Assembly (NCBI GenBank): GCA_965662565.1
Contig: CBFIHS010000028.1
Span: 1 to 25,771 of the forward strand
DNA from: UBA5109 sp965662565
GTDB taxonomy: Bacteria > Pseudomonadota > Gammaproteobacteria > Pseudomonadales > Pseudohongiellaceae
DNA length: 25,771 nt
Direction of reading: 5' to 3'
The notes under the pieces are model-generated. The model worked only from the letters and a program-made list of their open reading frames with translations. It ran no database searches and was not told the DNA's origin. Made by a program: the position numbers and the translations under genes. Shown here in pieces: positions 23,124 to 25,771 of this stretch (positions within the stretch are counted from its first letter, which is position 1; every line of letters begins with the position of its first letter).

Positions 23124-23747
23124 ATGCTAAGAAATCACTCACAAGCCCAAAAAATTGGATTTGGAATATGGATTACCGCTATTTTTTGTGTAAGCTTACC
23201 TGCAGCTAATGCACAATCAGATGCTGAACTTCGAGCTTGTCAAACTATAGATTCTTTATCAGCTAGATTGGCTTGTTATGATCGCCTTCTACCACCAACT
23301 ACAGAAACTGCTGACTCTATTGCCAATGTGGAAAGAAGTGTCAACAGAACGGGCAATCGTTCAGTGAACAGAACTGAAAATTCTCAAGCCCCCGCCAGCC
23401 CAGCAAGGCCTGAGCCTATGGGGAACACGCAAAGTTCTGCTGCCTTGGAAAGCACTGTTGATGCTAACTCCTCTCCAAGTCTCTTGGAACGAACCACCAG
23501 TATATTCAGACCAAAAGAAGAGTCTGTCTCAGGAACAACAATTCAGATTATCGAGGTTCAAACCCCTACTTTATCTTCTTTTCGCTTGATTACATCGGAA
23601 GGGGAAGTTTTGTATAAAAACAAATTAACATCAGTCATCAATTGGCCTGAAACACCTTTCGAAGCCGAAGTTGATCAAGGCCTAGTAGGAACGCTCTTCC
23701 TGAAGATACCTGGCCGTACCAAAACCATCAGAGTGTCTGTTGAATAG
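23124..23747 (+). CDS. Exported protein of unknown function with Cys-pair motif
   Basis: This 207-residue protein has a signal peptide (about 1-30, ending PAANA). The mature N-terminus carries the pattern ACQTIDSLSARLACYDRLL with Cys39 and Cys49, seen in various exported proteins including some type VI secretion-associated ones, and likely to form a disulfide. A Ser/Asn/Pro-rich linker (about 60-115) includes the internal repeat RSVNRT twice. The C-terminal part (about 130-207), with TIQIIEVQTPTLSSFRLITSEG and WPETPFEAEV, looks like a small beta-rich domain. No type VI genes are nearby, so a role in secretion is not supported. GGAG lies 11 nt before the ATG. Confidence 0.75.
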   Translation: MLRNHSQAQKIGFGIWITAIFCVSLPAANAQSDAELRACQTIDSLSARLACYDRLLPPTTETADSIANVERSVNRTGNRSVNRTENSQAPASPARPEPMGNTQSSAALESTVDANSSPSLLERTTSIFRPKEESVSGTTIQIIEVQTPTLSSFRLITSEGEVLYKNKLTSVINWPETPFEAEVDQGLVGTLFLKIPGRTKTIRVSVE

Positions 23748-23757
23748 TTTTTGAGTG

Positions 23758-23786
23758 ACTCTTTAATTCTTATCCTAAAGAGTTTT
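23758..23786 (+). terminator. Weak terminator after the exported protein gene
   Basis: ACTCTTTA (23758-23765) pairs with TAAAGAGT (23776-23783) around a 10-nt loop, followed by TTTT. It lies just after the stop codon at 23747. A short palindrome AAGCAGCTGCTT follows at 23787-23798. Confidence 0.45.
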
Positions 23787-23859
23787 AAGCAGCTGCTTTC
23801 TTTCAGAACAAATCGTATTTTAGATTGAGTTTTAGTTAGCCTCCCTGCGCTAAATTATG

Positions 23860-24360
23860 CTATTCGCTATTTTCGGACCTTTCGCGTTCAATTCTAGAAA
23901 GTTCTGTAAGCTCTTCCCATAGATTGTTATCAACTTGAAAACTAAGAACATATTGAGAAATTTTCCAAACTCCGTTTTGTTTCTCTAGTACGCCTGATCC
24001 TCGAAAGCGTGATCCAGTGTTATTGCTAATACTGGTTTCATCAAACCAAGCAACTGATTGATCCACCGAAAAAGTAATGTTTTTATTAACCGAATGATAC
24101 GACCACCCACCCGCAGCGAAGCGCGATTTTACGTACTCTCGAAAAGTAGGCTGCATAGGAAAACGCTCTGTTTCATCAGTCCCCAAAAATACAGCGCGCG
24201 CTGTCATATGGCCAAGATAACGTTCACTATCAGCTTTAGCGGCAGCATCATGAAAGTCGTCAAGAACAGCTATAACCGCCAGCTCATCCTCAGATAAACT
24301 CTGAGCAAATACCGGTTCAAATATAAATATAAGCAATGTTAAAAATATTGCTTTAAACAT
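23860..24360 (-). CDS. Exported NTF2/SnoaL-like domain protein
   Basis: This 166-residue protein has a signal peptide (about 1-19, ending PVFA) and an NTF2-like alpha+beta cone (about 24-145). Visible are the leading helix LAVIAVLDDFHDAAAKADSERYLGHM, the strand FLGTDETERF, VAWFDETS and the closing strands GVLEKQNGVWKISQYVLSF. NTF2-like folds serve as ligand-binding or small catalytic domains and the substrate cannot be told. The C-terminal 20 residues are charged. AGGAG precedes the ATG. A 14-bp tandem repeat lies in its 5' flank. Confidence 0.82.
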   Translation of the reverse strand: MFKAIFLTLLIFIFEPVFAQSLSEDELAVIAVLDDFHDAAAKADSERYLGHMTARAVFLGTDETERFPMQPTFREYVKSRFAAGGWSYHSVNKNITFSVDQSVAWFDETSISNNTGSRFRGSGVLEKQNGVWKISQYVLSFQVDNNLWEELTELSRIERERSENSE

Positions 24361-24375
24361 AAACAGCTCCTCTTT

Positions 24376-24423
24376 CTATGGTTCTAATTCTATGGTTCTA
24401 ATTCTATGGTTCTAATTCTATGG
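24376..24423. repeat. 14-bp tandem repeat, 3.4 copies
   Basis: The unit CTATGGTTCTAATT occurs three times without a mismatch (24376-24389, 24390-24403, 24404-24417), then six bases of a fourth copy. It begins 16 bp upstream of the NTF2-like gene start, inside its promoter or leader. Such perfect arrays can change copy number by slippage. Confidence 0.9.
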
Positions 24424-24571
24424 ACTTGGCTGAAATTCTAGCAATTAGCATGATATTGCTTAGCATTATGGCATTATTGAGAGCTTTACACTCAATCAAG
24501 ACTTATTAGCCATTAACAAGCCACTAACACCCTTAGCAAGCAATATACTTTCAAGAATCTGCCACCCTCAT

Positions 24572-24612
24572 TTGATTTAGATCATTTTTAGCTGATAGCG
24601 CAATGATATTAT
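24572..24612 (+). promoter_or_regulatory. Predicted class II FNR/ANR-type promoter of the GGDEF gene
   Basis: TTGAT-TTAG-ATCAT (24572-24585) matches the FNR consensus TTGAT-N4-ATCAA in nine of ten positions. A -10 TATTAT lies at 24607-24612. A start site 7 to 8 bp later, near 24620, would put the box centre at about -41.5, the class II geometry. The leader would be about 24 nt. No separate -35 is needed in this arrangement. Confidence 0.5.
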
Positions 24613-24643
24613 ATTAACTATAGAAATTGCTTGAATTTAAAGA

Positions 24644-25669
24644 ATGAATAACACTTCACATCAACTCATTGATAGCATCAAATCATTGATGGAGATGTCC
24701 AAACTCGGTCTTTCTGAAGAGAAGCTTCTAAGCGAAGCTTTAGAAATAATGTCCGATATCACAGACAGTAAAGGCGCTTACTTCCACAAATTTGATGAAT
24801 TTGAAAATGCCATTGATCTTATTGCTTGGTCTCAAGCTGTCCACCAGTATTGTGATGCCCAAGCAAGCTCGCATTACCCTCTAGAGGAAGCAGGCATCTG
24901 GGCCGACTCTGTCCGCTTAAAAAAACCTGTTATTCATAATGATTACGCTAGCATCCCTGAGTCAGCAAAAAAAGGCTTGCCCGAGGGACACTTTGAATTA
25001 ACTAGACACATAAGTGTTCCGGTTTTCAGTAACAATAAAGTCGTAAGCATAGCTGGGGTAGGCAACAAAAAAACGCCCTATACTGAACAAGACGCCGATA
25101 ACGTTAAAATATTATGCGAACTGGTTTGGTTAATTATTGAGCAACGAACAGCGCAAAGGATCATGGAGAATTATGCCTTCGAGGATGGTCTGACAGGCAT
25201 AGCCAATAGACGTCGTTTTGATGCATCTATTAAAGAGGAATGGAATCGACACAGGCGAAACGCTTCCAGTTTAAGCCTTATTATGTAAGACATTGACCAT
25301 TTCAAAAATTTAAATGACAGTCTGGGGCATGATGCTGGAGACCTGTGTTTACAAAAAGTAGCTCAGGCATTACACAATGCCTTTCGCCGTAGCGGTGAAT
25401 TAGTTTGTCGTTACGGTGGAGAAGAGTTTATGGTCATTCTGCCACACACTTCTCTGGAGGAATGCAAACAAAGAGCTGAGCATGGCAGGAAAATTATTGA
25501 AGCAATCAAAATTAAGCACCTCGAATCACCAGTCGGCCAATTTGTTACAGTAAGTGCAGGCTATGCAAGCATTATCCGTAAGGACGATGATTATCTTAGC
25601 TTCGAAAAAATCACGGACATCAATTTATATAAAGCTAAAAATCAGGGCAGAAATCGAATCAGCAACTAG
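24644..25669 (+). pseudogene. GAF-GGDEF diguanylate cyclase interrupted by one in-frame TAA
   Basis: The frame encodes a GAF-like sensory domain (about residues 10-165) and a GGDEF domain (about 180-341) that would make c-di-GMP. It opens with EDGLTGIANRRRF, but codon 215 (25286-25288) is TAA. It lies right before the metal-binding DIDHFKNLNDSLGHDAGD, where related proteins usually have Leu. After the stop the same frame continues unbroken with RYGGEEF (active site at 258-262) and KAKNQGRN to a TAG at 25667. The I-site position reads RSGE rather than RxxD, so product inhibition may be lost. As written, translation yields a 214-residue GAF protein without the catalytic motif. The next ATG, at 25430, is beyond GGEEF, so restart cannot rescue it. 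One base (TTA to TAA) explains it: a recent nonsense mutation or a sequence error. Confidence 0.88.
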
Positions 25670-25712
25670 GTAATTTCTGATACCCCATCAAAGACAGGAG
25701 TCATATACTGAG

Positions 25713-25747
25713 TATCTATTAGACATCTTTTAAATATCTAATAGATA
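25713..25747. terminator. Perfect inverted repeat after the GGDEF gene
   Basis: TATCTATTAGA (25713-25723) pairs perfectly with 25737-25747 around a 13-nt loop. It is AT-rich with no T-run directly after, so it is either a weak terminator or a binding site for the next gene beyond the window. Confidence 0.4.
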
Positions 25748-25771
25748 GCCATTTTGCGCTTTCAAAAAAAT

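Noticed and set aside
23124..23747. Type VI secretion component
   Set aside because: The Cys-pair motif is shared by many exported proteins and no other secretion genes are in the window.
24376..24423. CRISPR-like repeat array
   Set aside because: Direct tandem repeats of 14 bp without spacers. It is a minisatellite, not CRISPR.
25430..25669. Separate 79-residue gene at the right end
   Set aside because: It is the same frame as the GAF-GGDEF gene and encodes only the part after GGEEF. It is the tail of the interrupted gene.

Overview
The window is an AT-rich stretch of a chromosome, most likely from a marine, heterotrophic gammaproteobacterium. This is inferred from the TonB-dependent receptor, the iduronate-type sulfatase, the GH3/glucokinase/sugar-porter cluster, the rimK cluster and the Gram-negative signal peptides. 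No rRNA, tRNA, CRISPR array or transposase was seen, and the genus cannot be named from the sequence alone.

Layout. Positions 1-213 hold the start of an unidentified gene running off the left edge. A TonB-dependent receptor (399-2621, minus) and a secreted formylglycine sulfatase (2946-4436, plus) diverge from a repeat-rich 324-bp regulatory region. From 11630 down to 4551 runs a co-directional minus-strand series: hpaE, hpaF, hpaH, hpaI, hpaD, a Rieske oxygenase and an exported metallo-beta-lactamase-fold hydrolase. An FAH-family gene and the MarR regulator hpaR (11809-13122, plus) are transcribed divergently from it. Together hpaD-E-F-(FAH)-H-I encode meta-cleavage of homoprotocatechuate (3,4-dihydroxyphenylacetate) to pyruvate and succinate semialdehyde. 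The divergent hpa promoter region carries three to four copies of a TTAAC-N2-GTTAA box that overlap the predicted promoters, a good candidate HpaR operator array.

Positions 13201-17790 form a sugar locus: a secreted GH3 glycosidase, a glucokinase convergent with it and overlapping it by 20 bp, and a divergent MFS sugar porter. A cold-shock protein follows with a structured leader and a well-formed promoter. The next cluster (20965-18448, minus) is a retropepsin-like protease (RimB type), RimK and an AstE/AspA-type M14 deacylase. RimK adds glutamates to ribosomal protein S6, so this cluster probably concerns modification of protein tails. The right end holds DoxX, a glutaredoxin, a DUF2889 protein, two exported proteins and a GAF-GGDEF diguanylate cyclase with a single in-frame TAA inside its GGDEF domain.

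Most interesting points: (1) the hpa operon lacks hpaBC but ends in a VanA-like Rieske oxygenase and an exported MBL hydrolase, which suggests an uncommon feeder route, perhaps O-demethylation of homovanillate-type compounds; (2) HpaF has Ala where characterised isomerases have the catalytic N-terminal Pro; (3) the operator array; (4) the diguanylate cyclase is broken by one stop codon although its promoter looks like an intact class II FNR-type promoter.
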